Shown one piece after another: positions 8,395 to 17,082 of a stretch of 64,000 nt of DNA. The notes below the pieces were generated by a model. That model was not told the origin of the DNA. It made no database searches and saw nothing but the letters and a program-made list of their open reading frames with translations. Made by a program: the position numbers and the translations under genes. Source of the stretch: Synechococcus sp. M44_DOE_062 (lineage in GTDB: Bacteria; Cyanobacteriota; Cyanobacteriia; Thermostichales; Thermostichaceae); assembly GCA_015295985.1 (NCBI GenBank), contig DVDX01000004.1, positions 1 to 64,000 on the forward strand, given 5' to 3'. Position 1 is the stretch's first letter. Every line of letters starts with the position of its first letter.

Positions 8395-8592
8395 GCGCCG
8401 TAAAGCCCTGCCTTTCAAGGCGGGGATAGAGCGCTCTGCGCCGCCGAAGGCGATAAGGCCCCAGTCGCGTCAGCGGCACGTAGCGCTTGGGGAGACAAGC
8501 ACCGCTGTTGCAGAAGGGCAACCGGATACGGTAAGTGCTGTCGCAGAACCAAGAATAGGAATCCTTTGCCTAAAGGCAGGGGAGCATGTCAA
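8395..8592 (-). mobile_element. ORF-less IS605/HEARO-type element
   Basis: This roughly 200-base element fills most of the gap between gap1 and the AmpG-like gene. Its right edge, read on the minus strand, is TTGACATGCTCCCCTGCC followed by a TTTAGGC hairpin. Its left edge is a hairpin of the form CCCCGCCTTGAAAGGCAGGG followed by CTTTA. The ends match those flanking the IsrB remnant at 20 kb. There is no reading frame inside. A dispersed-repeat copy (8463-8490) sits inside the element. It is best read as a non-autonomous derivative that would depend on a TnpA encoded elsewhere. Confidence 0.65.
8482..8592 (-). ncRNA. Solo HEARO-like / omegaRNA copy
   Basis: About 110 bases on the minus strand are nearly the same as the sequence upstream of the IsrB remnant (20939-21048). 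Shared blocks are the TTGACAT start, a short CCTGCCT/AGGC hairpin, GGATTC, CTTGGTTC, CGACAGCACTTACCGTATC and GGTGCTTGTCTCCCCAAGCG. The AGCAC and GTGCT blocks can pair to close a central stem. HEARO RNAs are the guide RNAs (omegaRNAs) of IscB/IsrB nucleases and lie upstream of the nuclease ORF, with the guide at the 5' edge. No nuclease follows here, so this is a standalone copy. Expression is not shown by the sequence. Confidence 0.6.
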
Positions 8593-9935
8593 GGCTCAGA
8601 TGCAGTCGTGGCTGGAGTTGCAGGCGATGAAGGGGGGCCGAGCCACAGCAGGATCACCATTGCCGGAGCGGCTGTCATCGCTGTGATCAGATAAAACAAA
8701 GGCCAATTGACGGCAGCCGCCAAATAGCCTGACACAGCCCCGGCCAAGGTTCCCCCCACGGCAAACACACTGGTGAGCAAAGCATACTGGGTGGCACTAA
8801 ATTGCCGGTCGCAGAGGCTCATCAAAAAAGCCAGAAAAGCAGCCGTACCCATGCCCCCCGCCATGTTGTCGAAAATGGTTGCCCCCACCAGCAGCGGATA
8901 GTTTTGCCCCACCAACCCAATCGCTCCCAGGCCCAAATTGCCGATCCCTTGCAACGCCGCGAAGATGAACAGACAGCGGTAGGTGCCGATGCGGCTGACC
9001 CACTCTCCCCCTACAAAAGCCCCCGCCAAGGTGGCCAACAAGCCTATCCAACTGCGGATAATACCCAAATCGCTGGTGCTAAATCCCGTCTGCAGCAGGA
9101 ATGTGGGGGTCATCTGCCCTGCCAAGCTGTCCGGCAACTTGAAGCAGACCACAAACAGCAGGATTGCCCAGGCCAAGCGATGCCGCCAAAAAGATTGAAA
9201 TGGCTCGATGATGGCTGCTCGCAAAGAGGTGGGCTTGAGGGCGCTGTTTTCCGGCTCGGGGGCCAAAAACGAGGTGACCAGCCCGATTGACATCAGCAGC
9301 GCCATGATTCCGTACACCTGCCACCAGGGCAGATAGTCCGCCAAGATCAAGCTCACGCCACTGCTGACCAGCAGCGCGATGCGGTAGCCGAATACAAAAA
9401 TCGCTACCCCTGCCCCCATCTCCCGCTCTGCCAAGATATCGGTACGGTAGGCATCCACCGCAATGTCTTGAGAGGCGCTCAAAAAAGCCACCAGTAGCCC
9501 CACCAGAAAGATCGGGCGGGTAAAAACCGTAATTCCTGGCCAAGTCTGGGCCAGCTCTTCCCATCCCAAGGTTTCCAGCCAGGTTTGGGTCGGATCCTGA
9601 AAACCCAGTAGCCCTATGCTGAGCAGCAACAGCACCTGGGTCAGGGCCATCCACCCCCGCCGCCGACTGCCCCGCAGGGATCCCGGTGCCGGCAACAGAA
9701 ATCGATCCAGAACAGGGGACCACAGGAACTTGAAGGAGTAGGGCAAATTGAGCAGGTTAAACAGGCCAATGGCAATGGTGGTCAAGCCCGCTTGGGTCAG
9801 CCAAGCATTCAAGGTGGTGTTGATCAACAGCAGCGGCAAACCCGAAGAAAACCCCAACAGCAGCAGGATGCCCATCTTGGAGCTGCCGTAGACCCCCAAC
9901 ATCCGCCTCAAAACGCTTGTCCCCACCTCAATCAT
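8589..9935 (-). CDS. AmpG-like MFS permease
   Basis: A 448-residue major facilitator superfamily protein with about 12 to 14 hydrophobic segments. It resembles the AmpG muropeptide permease family. Support comes from the start LLLGFSSGLPLLLINTTLNAWL, LPYSFKFLWSPVLDRF at the second helix pair, and QDIAVDAYRTD in the middle, all characteristic of AmpG-type transporters. The likely role is uptake of peptidoglycan fragments across the inner membrane for recycling, but the substrate in cyanobacteria is uncertain. The 3' end abuts the ORF-less HEARO element at 8592, which overlaps the last few bases of the gene, so the terminal residues may be replaced by element sequence. Confidence 0.82.
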   Translation of the reverse strand: MIEVGTSVLRRMLGVYGSSKMGILLLLGFSSGLPLLLINTTLNAWLTQAGLTTIAIGLFNLLNLPYSFKFLWSPVLDRFLLPAPGSLRGSRRRGWMALTQVLLLLSIGLLGFQDPTQTWLETLGWEELAQTWPGITVFTRPIFLVGLLVAFLSASQDIAVDAYRTDILAEREMGAGVAIFVFGYRIALLVSSGVSLILADYLPWWQVYGIMALLMSIGLVTSFLAPEPENSALKPTSLRAAIIEPFQSFWRHRLAWAILLFVVCFKLPDSLAGQMTPTFLLQTGFSTSDLGIIRSWIGLLATLAGAFVGGEWVSRIGTYRCLFIFAALQGIGNLGLGAIGLVGQNYPLLVGATIFDNMAGGMGTAAFLAFLMSLCDRQFSATQYALLTSVFAVGGTLAGAVSGYLAAAVNWPLFYLITAMTAAPAMVILLWLGPPSSPATPATTASEP

Positions 9936-10059
9936 GACCAGTCCTCTCCACCATCCTGTCCATTCTCAGGGATCCCTGTACTGCCAGTTACCCAGAAAAC
10001 TGGGTTTGAAGTCCCCGTCTTTGGTGCTGGGCAAAGGCTTTGTTCAGATTGAGAGGAGT

Positions 10060-10317
10060 TCACAAGCTGCTGCGAATCACGAACGAGTAGTTGCCGCCGG
10101 GTTCCAGCAGATAGTCCGATTTTTCCAGAAAACGGCTCAAGGGCTCGCAAATCAAAGCCCGCCCCACAGAAGGCTCCACCTTGAGCTCCCCGGCCCGAAA
10201 GCACCAGCAAAAGCGCCAAACCCAACCATTAGCGTTGACTTCCCCCTCAATCGCACCCTCTTGCCAAGAGCGGCGGGTAATTTGGACATGGGCAGTGGTT
10301 TGAGGCAGTCGGCTCAT
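10060..10317 (-). CDS. Small conserved cyanobacterial protein (DUF3146-like)
   Basis: An 85-residue acidic/aromatic soluble protein beginning MSRLPQTTAHVQITRRSW and ending YSFVIRSSL. The pattern (TAHVQITRRSWQEG, EPSVGRALI, LEPGGNYSF) resembles my memory of the cyanobacteria-only DUF3146 family, but I cannot check the assignment. The function is unknown. It lies upstream of the AmpG-like gene on the same strand, with a 124-base gap. Confidence 0.65.
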   Translation of the reverse strand: MSRLPQTTAHVQITRRSWQEGAIEGEVNANGWVWRFCWCFRAGELKVEPSVGRALICEPLSRFLEKSDYLLEPGGNYSFVIRSSL

Positions 10318-10474
10318 CCGGTATCTCCCGACGGGCTCCCTTGTAGGGTAGCGTGTAGCTCCCTCGCTGCTGCCAGCAGGCCAAGCATGAGGACTAAGGC
10401 CTCAGAGGCTCAACCCACGGAGAGGGATCCCGTACATAGGGTCAGCTCTTTTGATTTTCTAAGAGCGGCTGCAA

Positions 10475-10500
10475 CAAACCCCCCAGGGTGGGGGGCTGTT
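10475..10500 (-). terminator. Intrinsic terminator after the DUF3155 gene
   Basis: CCCCCC and GGGGGG arms (10479-10484 and 10490-10495) with a 5-base loop form a strong hairpin. Read on the minus strand it is followed by TTTGTTG. It lies about 40 bases beyond the stop of the DUF3155 gene on the same strand. The T-run is short, so termination efficiency is uncertain. Confidence 0.6.
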
Positions 10501-10536
10501 TCCTGAGCTCCTGCTGTAGGAAAAGTCGGTCAGAAG

Positions 10537-10878
10537 CTAGCGAGCAGCAGTTGCAAGGGCCTTCGAGGATTTTTTCTCCGGCTTCTCAGCCGCAACCTCT
10601 GCTAACAAAGCTCGCAGGCTGGGAAAAAGGAAGTGGTTCTCCTCGACATATTGTGCACCGAACAACCCCTTCTCCGCCCAGAAAAATCGATCAACGGTAT
10701 GCTCATTTCGTCGCACCAAAATCAGTGCGGGGGGCTGAATAGACTTTTCCTGAATGTATTTTCGAGCAGCGGTTACAGACTTCTCCTCACCACTGTCCAA
10801 ATTAAATTGAGGAATGTGATCTAAAATTTTGCGCCCTTCCAGACGACGGCGGCTCTTACGCTTTCTTCTCCTAACCAA
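10537..10878 (-). CDS. DUF3155 family small basic protein
   Basis: A 113-residue protein of the cyanobacterial DUF3155 type; the function is unknown. It begins with a very basic segment (MVRRRKRKSRRRLEGR), followed by conserved-looking blocks PALILVRRNEHT, DRFFWAEKGLFGAQYVEENHFLFPSL, and a lysine/alanine tail. The start is taken as a TTG at 10878. On the minus strand a perfect AGGAGG stands 6 bases before it, and the upstream frame to 10953 adds a hydrophobic segment not expected in the family. The basic N terminus could bind nucleic acid; that is inference. Confidence 0.78.
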   Translation of the reverse strand: MVRRRKRKSRRRLEGRKILDHIPQFNLDSGEEKSVTAARKYIQEKSIQPPALILVRRNEHTVDRFFWAEKGLFGAQYVEENHFLFPSLRALLAEVAAEKPEKKSSKALATAAR

Positions 10879-10953
10879 TGTAAGCCTCCTGTAGAAGGAT
10901 GACCAAACAACCGCAACCGCAAAGAATATATCAGCACTGCTTAAGAAAAGCAA

Positions 10954-11734
10954 TAAGCTTTACCCATTTTTGTTATCATCTTTTACAAACGCAATAAAAA
11001 CAGCAGCCGCCCTCAAAGCTTCTGGAGAGGTAGTTTGAATGCACCCAAAAAATCCAGCAAGAGACCTTTCTCCGCCCAAAAAGCCCCCCAGAAACCGCCA
11101 ATCCTAAAGCAAACCAGCAACCGAGCGCCTGCTGGATTGACCGTTGATATACCGTCAATGTGGACAGTCGATACGGATATTGGTAAGGGATCCAGTAGCT
11201 CTGACGCCTGCGAAGAAAGTCAGATGACGACGCAGGAGAGCCACCTCAAACTTGGTCTCTAGCCTAGCATTAACAAAAACGATATTCAACAGAACATATA
11301 CCTAAGCTCAGCTTCAAGACAACCCCCTTTGGGTTAAAGTGCTGAGTCAATTGCCAATGCTGCCAGTCCGGAGCTGCTCAACTGAGGAGAGGAAGGGGCA
11401 CTCCAGTGCCGAGCCACCCTCGAACAGGGCACTAAGACTGTACAACCAACTTCTTGTTTCTACAAGGGATCCACGGCAGATCCTCAGCATGTCCACACAG
11501 CCCTTTCGCGAGTCTATCCTGGGAGTCCTGGAGTGAGGAGTTCTGGTACCGTAGGGATTGGATGGATCCCGCCTCAGGTGCTGGCAAAGAAGCTGGAATG
11601 AGCTTGATGGGCTTCCAAGACTGCGCTGAATCGATTAGACGGAATTCAGGCATCCTGCTAGTCTGGCTTCAGGCTTGGCTGCACCTCAAGGGCCTAAGTC
11701 TATTTAGGTCTATCTTGTCTGGGTCTAGGGAGTT
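10954..11734. other. Intergenic region without a recognisable gene
   Basis: About 780 bases separate the DUF3155 and DUF4168 genes. Short open frames exist on both strands, but none has a ribosome site with a plausible protein behind it, and none shows a family I recognise. The first 350 bases are AT-richer than the surroundings (for example around 10920-11040 and 11250-11330). No tRNA-like cloverleaf was recognised by eye. An unannotated structured RNA cannot be excluded. Confidence 0.5.
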
Positions 11735-11740
11735 TTGGGC

Positions 11741-12259
11741 ATGATGAAATTGGCGTTGCTGATGGGTCTGGGACTGAGGCTGGGATCCCTGCCGGCTTGG
11801 GCACAGGGAGCAACCCCGCTACCTTGGGCACAGGGAGCAACCCCGCTACCCAGCCCTGCTGCCACTGCTTCTCCGACTTCGGGGGAGACTCCAGCCACAG
11901 CAACTCCCAGCCCTCTGGCATCTCCAACTCTGACCCCGGAGCAAGTCACCGATGCCCAGGTGGAACAGTTGGTGCGCATTTTGTTGGAGTTAGATCCCCT
12001 GATTCGGGAAGCCAGCGCCCAACTGCGGGAAACCCAGAACGAGGAAGAGTACGAACAGATTATGCGGCGCACAGAAACCCAAGCCAGCCGTATCGTCGAG
12101 GAGCAAGGGCTGACGGTGCTTCAATACCGCGAATTGATGACCTTGGCGAACGAAAATCCCGTCCTCAACCAGCGGGTTCGTGTGCGCTTGCAAGAAGTTT
12201 TGCAAAAAAGGGAAGCTTCCAACTCTCCAAAGCCGGCCACTCCGACGCCTACGCCCTAG
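11741..12259 (+). CDS. DUF4168-type exported protein
   Basis: A 172-residue protein with a signal peptide (MMKLALLMGLGLRLGSLPAWA) and predicted cleavage after AWA. A low-complexity Pro/Ala/Thr/Ser linker follows, then a helical domain (about residues 70-150) with TPEQVTDAQVEQLVRI and EEEYEQIMRRTETQASRIVEEQGL, which resembles DUF4168. A Pro/Thr tail ends the protein. The linker contains a perfect 27-base tandem duplication encoding WAQGATPLP twice (about 11799-11853), straddling the cleavage region. The likely location is periplasm or envelope. The start is ATG 11741 or 11744; the open frame begins at a TTG 6 bases upstream. Confidence 0.65.
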   Translation: MMKLALLMGLGLRLGSLPAWAQGATPLPWAQGATPLPSPAATASPTSGETPATATPSPLASPTLTPEQVTDAQVEQLVRILLELDPLIREASAQLRETQNEEEYEQIMRRTETQASRIVEEQGLTVLQYRELMTLANENPVLNQRVRVRLQEVLQKREASNSPKPATPTPTP

Positions 12260-14132
12260 GCTGAGCTGGCTTGCCTTGGCCAAAGGCAGGAAGAACCTGA
12301 GGCAACCGCAAGGCAAAGCAGGTGCGATTGGCCTCACTGTTGAGGTGAATGCTTCCTTGCAACAGGCTTACCTGCTGCTGCACGAGGGCCAACCCCAACC
12401 CTGTCCCCCCTTGCCGCCAGGGATCCGCGCTGGGCACCCGATAGAACTTCTCAAATACCCGCTTTTGTTCTTCCGGGGGAATGGTTACGCCGGTGTTGAG
12501 GACTTGGATTTCCAGGTGGTCGGAATGGTATGTGGCCTGAAGGCTGATCAGATGCTCAGCAGGGGTGAATTTGCATGCATTGTTCAGCAATTCCTCCAGC
12601 ACCGACCTTAGCACTCCCGGCAAGGTAAAAATGGCAGGCAGTTCTAAAGGGATCCCAAGGCTGAAGCGCTGATGGTGGCTGTGGGCCTCCTGAGCGAAGG
12701 GCTCGGCAATCTGGGGCAACCACTCTTTCAGCTCCAACCAGCAGGGCTGCTGTGAACCGTCCGTGTTAGGGGGACGGAGTCCCTTGAGCACCTCTAACTG
12801 CTGCAGTTCCAGCAGATCCTCGACCAGTTTGATCTCCCGCTCGCATTCGTTGTCCAACACCTTCAAGTACTGAGAGATTTTGGCCGGATCCGGGGATCTG
12901 GCAGCGCCCTGAGCAGGCAGCAGGACAGCGCTGAGCAGGTGGATAGCCATTTTCATGTTGGAAAGAGGGGTGCGCAGCTCGTGGGACACCGTGCTAAGGA
13001 AATCATTTTTCAGGCAATCCAGCCGCTGCAATTCCTGTACCTGGCGATCCAGTTGGGCGGTGCGAGCCTGTACCTTTTCTTCCAAGGTGCGGTTCAGCTC
13101 CTGAACCTGTTGGAACAATTCCGCCTGCTGAATGGCAATGGAGAGGTGATCGGCCAAGGCCAAGATCAGATCCTGACTGGTGGCCAACCAACCGGGACGT
13201 GCCGTTTTCAGTTGCAGGCACAGGCTGCCCCAAAGGGTGGGGTGGGCTGGGCCAGATTCGGGGCTTTCGCCGCCGTAGAGCGGTACCAGCAGCCAACTGC
13301 CAGGATAGGCTTTGGCCATGGCGGAGATGTAGACCCAGCCTTTGGCTTGTCCGGCTGCCTCCAGCAACACCACTTTCCCCTGCTTCAGTTGCCGGGCAAT
13401 GGGGCTTTCGGAATCGGGGATCTGACAACCCAGATAGCCGTCGGGCTGAGGGGAATATTCGGAGACAATGCGCCAATGCTGTTGCTGGGGTCGATAGATG
13501 CTGATGCTCACCCGATCCGCCTCTAGCAGATGGCAAATCTCACGGGTGGCAACGGCAAAGATCTGATCCAACTGCAAAGAAGTGCGAATGGCCCGGACGA
13601 CACGGTTCAGGGCTTGCTCGCGGGCCGCCTGTTGGCGTAAGTTCAACAGGTTCTGGCGGGTTTTGAGCAGGTGTCGGATGCGCTGACGCATCACCGGCCA
13701 GTGAATGGGCTTGGTAATGTAGTCGCTGGCTCCGGCAGCAAAGGCTTTGTCTACGGAAGCTTGATCCTCGAGCGAGGTGATCATCAAGCAGGGCAGATCC
13801 GCATCCAGAGCCTGCAAGCGTTGGCAACACTCGAACCCATCCATGCCGGGCATGAGGGCATCCAGCAGGGCAATTTGAGGCTGAGTTTCACCGAAGAGCA
13901 GCAGGGCTTGGTCGCCGTCTTCAGCCTCTGCCACTCGATAGCCTTCATGAACCAACAGGTGGGTCAAGTACCGGCGTACGAATGGGTCGTCATTGGCCAG
14001 CAGCACCGTCGGCGAAGCATTTGGCAACGGATATCCAGAACTGGGGATGGGTGGAGATTGCACAAAATTCACTCCACAGAGTTGGCCGTTCGCGACAGCG
14101 GTGCCGAGCACTAAGGCTTTTTTTGCACGCAA
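12249..14132 (-). CDS. Hybrid response regulator-GAF-histidine kinase
   Basis: A 627-residue signalling protein. Residues 41-155 are a receiver domain (LLANDDPFVRRY, phospho-acceptor Asp in ALLDALMPGMDG). Residues 190-335 are a GAF sensor domain. A coiled coil (QVQELNRTLEEKVQARTAQL) leads to a HisKA domain with His384 in SHELRTPLSN, then an HATPase domain with NACKF and GGTGLGLALV. No transmembrane helix is seen, so the protein is cytoplasmic. The receiver-first order suggests it is an intermediate in a phosphorelay. Two dispersed repeats are in frame. One forms the first residues (near 14086-14112). The other (12763-12787) encodes PPNTDGSQQ between HisKA and HATPase. The partner is unknown. 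The gene is convergent with the DUF4168 gene, with an 11-base overlap. Confidence 0.9.
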   Translation of the reverse strand: MRAKKALVLGTAVANGQLCGVNFVQSPPIPSSGYPLPNASPTVLLANDDPFVRRYLTHLLVHEGYRVAEAEDGDQALLLFGETQPQIALLDALMPGMDGFECCQRLQALDADLPCLMITSLEDQASVDKAFAAGASDYITKPIHWPVMRQRIRHLLKTRQNLLNLRQQAAREQALNRVVRAIRTSLQLDQIFAVATREICHLLEADRVSISIYRPQQQHWRIVSEYSPQPDGYLGCQIPDSESPIARQLKQGKVVLLEAAGQAKGWVYISAMAKAYPGSWLLVPLYGGESPESGPAHPTLWGSLCLQLKTARPGWLATSQDLILALADHLSIAIQQAELFQQVQELNRTLEEKVQARTAQLDRQVQELQRLDCLKNDFLSTVSHELRTPLSNMKMAIHLLSAVLLPAQGAARSPDPAKISQYLKVLDNECEREIKLVEDLLELQQLEVLKGLRPPNTDGSQQPCWLELKEWLPQIAEPFAQEAHSHHQRFSLGIPLELPAIFTLPGVLRSVLEELLNNACKFTPAEHLISLQATYHSDHLEIQVLNTGVTIPPEEQKRVFEKFYRVPSADPWRQGGTGLGLALVQQQVSLLQGSIHLNSEANRTCFALRLPQVLPAFGQGKPAQPRA

Positions 14133-14190
14133 AAGGGATCCCTGACCCCTCTCCAGCTTAGTCTATCCCGACAGCGGTGCGGAACACTTT
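14086..14190. repeat. Two dispersed repeat copies
   Basis: Two units of the 'GCGACAGCGGTGC' subtype lie at about 14086-14112 and 14163-14190, flanking the start of the histidine kinase gene. The first is inside the reading frame of its N-terminal residues, and the second is in the divergent intergenic region before the FAD oxidoreductase gene. Confidence 0.75.
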
Positions 14191-14267
14191 AAAACCCCAA
14201 AGCATGAGGGGATCCCTTGGATAGACCTATTTCCGTTAGGATCGGAGAGGTGGTGTAAGGAGTTGCC

Positions 14268-15851
14268 ATGACTGCTTCTGAGGACATTTTTTCTGAGAAC
14301 ATTTTTGAGGAAATGACCCCACCACCAGATGGGATCCCAAGGCAGGTATCCGGAGTGCAGTCCACAGTGGTGATCGGGGCAGGGCCAGCCGGATTGAGTG
14401 CTGCCTATGAGCTGAACAAGCAGGGCTACCCGGTAACGGTTTTGGAGGCGGATCCGGTGCAAGTAGGGGGGCTATCCCGCACTGTAACCTACCAAGATTA
14501 TCGCTTTGATATCGGTGGGCACCGCTTTTTCTCCAAGTCGGCAGAAATTGAGGCTCTGTGGACAGAAATTTTGGGCTCGGAAATGCAGGTTTGCCGGCGG
14601 CTTTCCCGCATTTTTTACCGAGGTGTTTTCTTCGATTATCCAATTCGACCTGCGGATGTCTTTGCCAAACTGGGGCCAGGGTTTACCAGCCTCTGTCTGC
14701 TCAGCTACCTAAAGGCGCGCCTCTTTCCCAGGCCCAATCCCGTATCTTTTGAAGATTGGGTCATCAACCAGTTTGGGGAACGGCTGTATCGCACTTTTTT
14801 TAAGACCTACACCGAGAAGGTGTGGGGGATCCCTTGTCACGAGATTAGTGCCGACTGGGCAGCCCAGCGGATCAAGGGTCTATCAATGGCTTCTTTGATC
14901 CGCAAAACCTTTTTCCCCAACCAAGAGGGGGTGATCAAAACCCTAATCGATCGCTTTCGCTATCCTCGCCTGGGGCCAGGCCAGATGTGGGAGCGCGTTC
15001 AAACCTTGCTAGCGGAAGCCGGGCAGCCGGTACAACTGGATCGCAAGGTTACGGCAATTCACTGGAACCAAGCCGGGGTTCAAGCTGTACAAGCCCGTTC
15101 TCAAGAGGGAGAGACCTTTTGGGTGACCGGCGAGCAGTTCATTTCCACCATGCCGCTGCGCTCTTTGGTGCGGGCTTTGGTACCCGCAGCACCAGAGCCG
15201 GTGCGAGAGGCCGCCGACCAACTGCGGTATCGGGATTTTTTGACGGTGGCTTTGCTGGTGGATGAGCCCAATCTATTTCCAGATCAGTGGATCTACATTC
15301 ACGATCCCTCGGTGCGGGTGGGGCGCATCCAAAACTTCAAGAATTGGAGCGCGGACATGGTTCCGGATCCCTCGGTCACCTGCTTGGGTTTGGAGTATTT
15401 TTGCTCGGCGACAGATCCCTTTTGGCGACAAACCAATGAGGATTTGGTGGCCTTGGCAACGCTGGAATTGCAGCGGTTGGGCCTGCTAGGGGGGACAGTC
15501 GCATCAGCGTTGCGGAGCAACAAGGTTCTGGGCGGCACTGTCATTCGCGCCCCGAAAGCCTACCCGGTTTACGATCACGGCTATCAAGCTCACATCCGAA
15601 CCATTCGGGCCTTTTTGGAAAAGGCACTGCCCAATTTGCAGGTGGCAGGCCGCAACGGCATGCACCGCTACAACAACCAAGATCATGCCATGATGACAGG
15701 CATTTTGGCCGCTCGCAACATTGTGGCGGGGGAACGGCGCTACGATGGGTGGCGGGTCAACCAAGATGCTGAATATCTGGAAGAGGAGGATTCAACAGCA
15801 GCCCTGGCGGGAGGACGGGCGGTACCTCAGGTGCTGGGTCGCCGGAGCTAG
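14268..15851 (+). CDS. FAD-dependent amine-oxidase/desaturase-type oxidoreductase
   Basis: A 527-residue flavoprotein of the NAD(P)/FAD oxidoreductase class related to protoporphyrinogen oxidase, carotenoid desaturase and UDP-galactopyranose mutase. The dinucleotide-binding motif VVIGAGPAGLSAAYEL starts near residue 36, followed by VGGLSRTV and the FDIGGHRFFSK segment. The RYNNQDHAMMTGILAARNI block near the C terminus is the second FAD contact. The substrate cannot be told from sequence; a polysaccharide or sugar-nucleotide role is possible. A dispersed repeat (15494-15522) in frame encodes VASALRSNK about residues 410-418. AAGGAG lies 5 bases before the ATG. The 3' end overlaps lpxB by 4 bases, convergently. 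Confidence 0.8.
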   Translation: MTASEDIFSENIFEEMTPPPDGIPRQVSGVQSTVVIGAGPAGLSAAYELNKQGYPVTVLEADPVQVGGLSRTVTYQDYRFDIGGHRFFSKSAEIEALWTEILGSEMQVCRRLSRIFYRGVFFDYPIRPADVFAKLGPGFTSLCLLSYLKARLFPRPNPVSFEDWVINQFGERLYRTFFKTYTEKVWGIPCHEISADWAAQRIKGLSMASLIRKTFFPNQEGVIKTLIDRFRYPRLGPGQMWERVQTLLAEAGQPVQLDRKVTAIHWNQAGVQAVQARSQEGETFWVTGEQFISTMPLRSLVRALVPAAPEPVREAADQLRYRDFLTVALLVDEPNLFPDQWIYIHDPSVRVGRIQNFKNWSADMVPDPSVTCLGLEYFCSATDPFWRQTNEDLVALATLELQRLGLLGGTVASALRSNKVLGGTVIRAPKAYPVYDHGYQAHIRTIRAFLEKALPNLQVAGRNGMHRYNNQDHAMMTGILAARNIVAGERRYDGWRVNQDAEYLEEEDSTAALAGGRAVPQVLGRRS

Positions 15852-17056
15852 CGGCAAAAGGGATCCTGCTTCGAGCCAGCTTTGCCATCCAACACCTCCA
15901 GGATGGCTTTGGCAGCGCGGGCCAGAACGCCGGGTTCTCCCAGGGTCGCCCGCATCGCAGCGTAGTCGGCTTGCAGTTGGGCTTTGCGTTCGGGCCGAGT
16001 TAGCAACTCCAGTGCCAGTTGGGCGACTTTCTCCGGCTGGGCCTGCTCCTGCAGCAACTCCGGCACAATAGGGCGCATCTGCACCAAGTTGGGCGGAGAC
16101 ATGAAGGGCACCGACACCCTCAGCCAGTGGCGGGCGATCCAGAAGGTGAGGGGGTTAAGGCGATAGATCACCACCTGGGGGATCCCCAAGATGGCCGTCT
16201 CCAAGTTCACCGTGCCGGACTTGGCCAACACCAGATCAGCCGCTGCCAAGGCGAGGTGATGGGCTTTGTGGGGGGAGAAGAAGGGTAGAGCTTGAGGATC
16301 CAAAAGGGTGAGGTTGAGCCCAAGACGGTGGGCAGCCCGCGCAATCGGGGCAGCAAAACGGGGGGAGGCCAAGGGCACCCAAAACTGTGCCTGGGGCAGG
16401 TGGGTTTGCAGCAACTGGGCCGCCTTGAGCAGGACAGGCAGAACCGAGCGCAGCTCTTGCCGCCGCGAAGCCGGCACCACCACCACCACTGTGGCTTCGG
16501 CAGGGATCCCCAACTGGGCTCTGGCGGCAGCACGGTTGGGCACAGCGGCCAAAATATCCAACAGGGGATGGCCCACATACTGGACATGGGCTCCTGCTGC
16601 CGCGTAGTAGCGGGCTTCCTCAGGGAAAATCGCCAACATCAGCCGCATCTGCTGGGCCAGTTGGTAGTTGAGGCGGGCGTCCTGCGACCACACCCACTCT
16701 TGGGGGGCAATGTAATAGACAGCAGGGATCTGCCGCCGTTGCAGCAGACGGGCAATGCGGCTGTTGACGCTGATGTAGTCCACCAGCACAGCCACATCGG
16801 GTGGATCCTGGGCCAAAAAGCGGCGAATCTTCCATTCCGTCCAGAGGGCGGGGCCGATAAAGGGAAGAGCCTCTAAAATGCCAACGGAGCTGATCTCGGT
16901 GGTGCGGTGCAATAAACGGGCCCCGGCAGCAGCCATGCGCTCTCCCCCGACTGCTGTGATGCGCAGTTGAGGGCGTTGGCGCAGCAATTCTTCAATCAGA
17001 TGGCTGGCCTGCAGATCCCCTGAGACCTCGCCCGTGCAGATAAACAGGTGGCTCAC
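15848..17056 (-). CDS. lpxB: Lipid-A-disaccharide synthase
   Basis: A 402-residue glycosyltransferase (GT19) joining UDP-2,3-diacylglucosamine and lipid X to give the lipid A disaccharide at the inner membrane. Recognisable features are the N-terminal LFICTGEVSGDLQASHL, VLVDYISVNSRIARLL, PQEWVWSQDARL, PEEARYYAAAGAHVQYVGHPLLD and the nucleotide-sugar segment LAKSGTVNLE. The start is a GTG at 17056; no ATG gives the conserved N terminus. It is the last gene of the lpxC-fabZ-lpxA-lpxB cluster, 26 bases after lpxA, so probably cotranscribed. Confidence 0.95.
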   Translation of the reverse strand: MSHLFICTGEVSGDLQASHLIEELLRQRPQLRITAVGGERMAAAGARLLHRTTEISSVGILEALPFIGPALWTEWKIRRFLAQDPPDVAVLVDYISVNSRIARLLQRRQIPAVYYIAPQEWVWSQDARLNYQLAQQMRLMLAIFPEEARYYAAAGAHVQYVGHPLLDILAAVPNRAAARAQLGIPAEATVVVVVPASRRQELRSVLPVLLKAAQLLQTHLPQAQFWVPLASPRFAAPIARAAHRLGLNLTLLDPQALPFFSPHKAHHLALAAADLVLAKSGTVNLETAILGIPQVVIYRLNPLTFWIARHWLRVSVPFMSPPNLVQMRPIVPELLQEQAQPEKVAQLALELLTRPERKAQLQADYAAMRATLGEPGVLARAAKAILEVLDGKAGSKQDPFCR

Positions 17057-17082
17057 CAGAGCTACGCTCCCGACCGCAATTC

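Noticed and set aside
10954-11734. tRNA, tmRNA or other RNA gene in the long empty region
   Set aside because: No TPsiC-like GTTCGAATC arm or cloverleaf could be recognised by eye; a covariance search would be needed.
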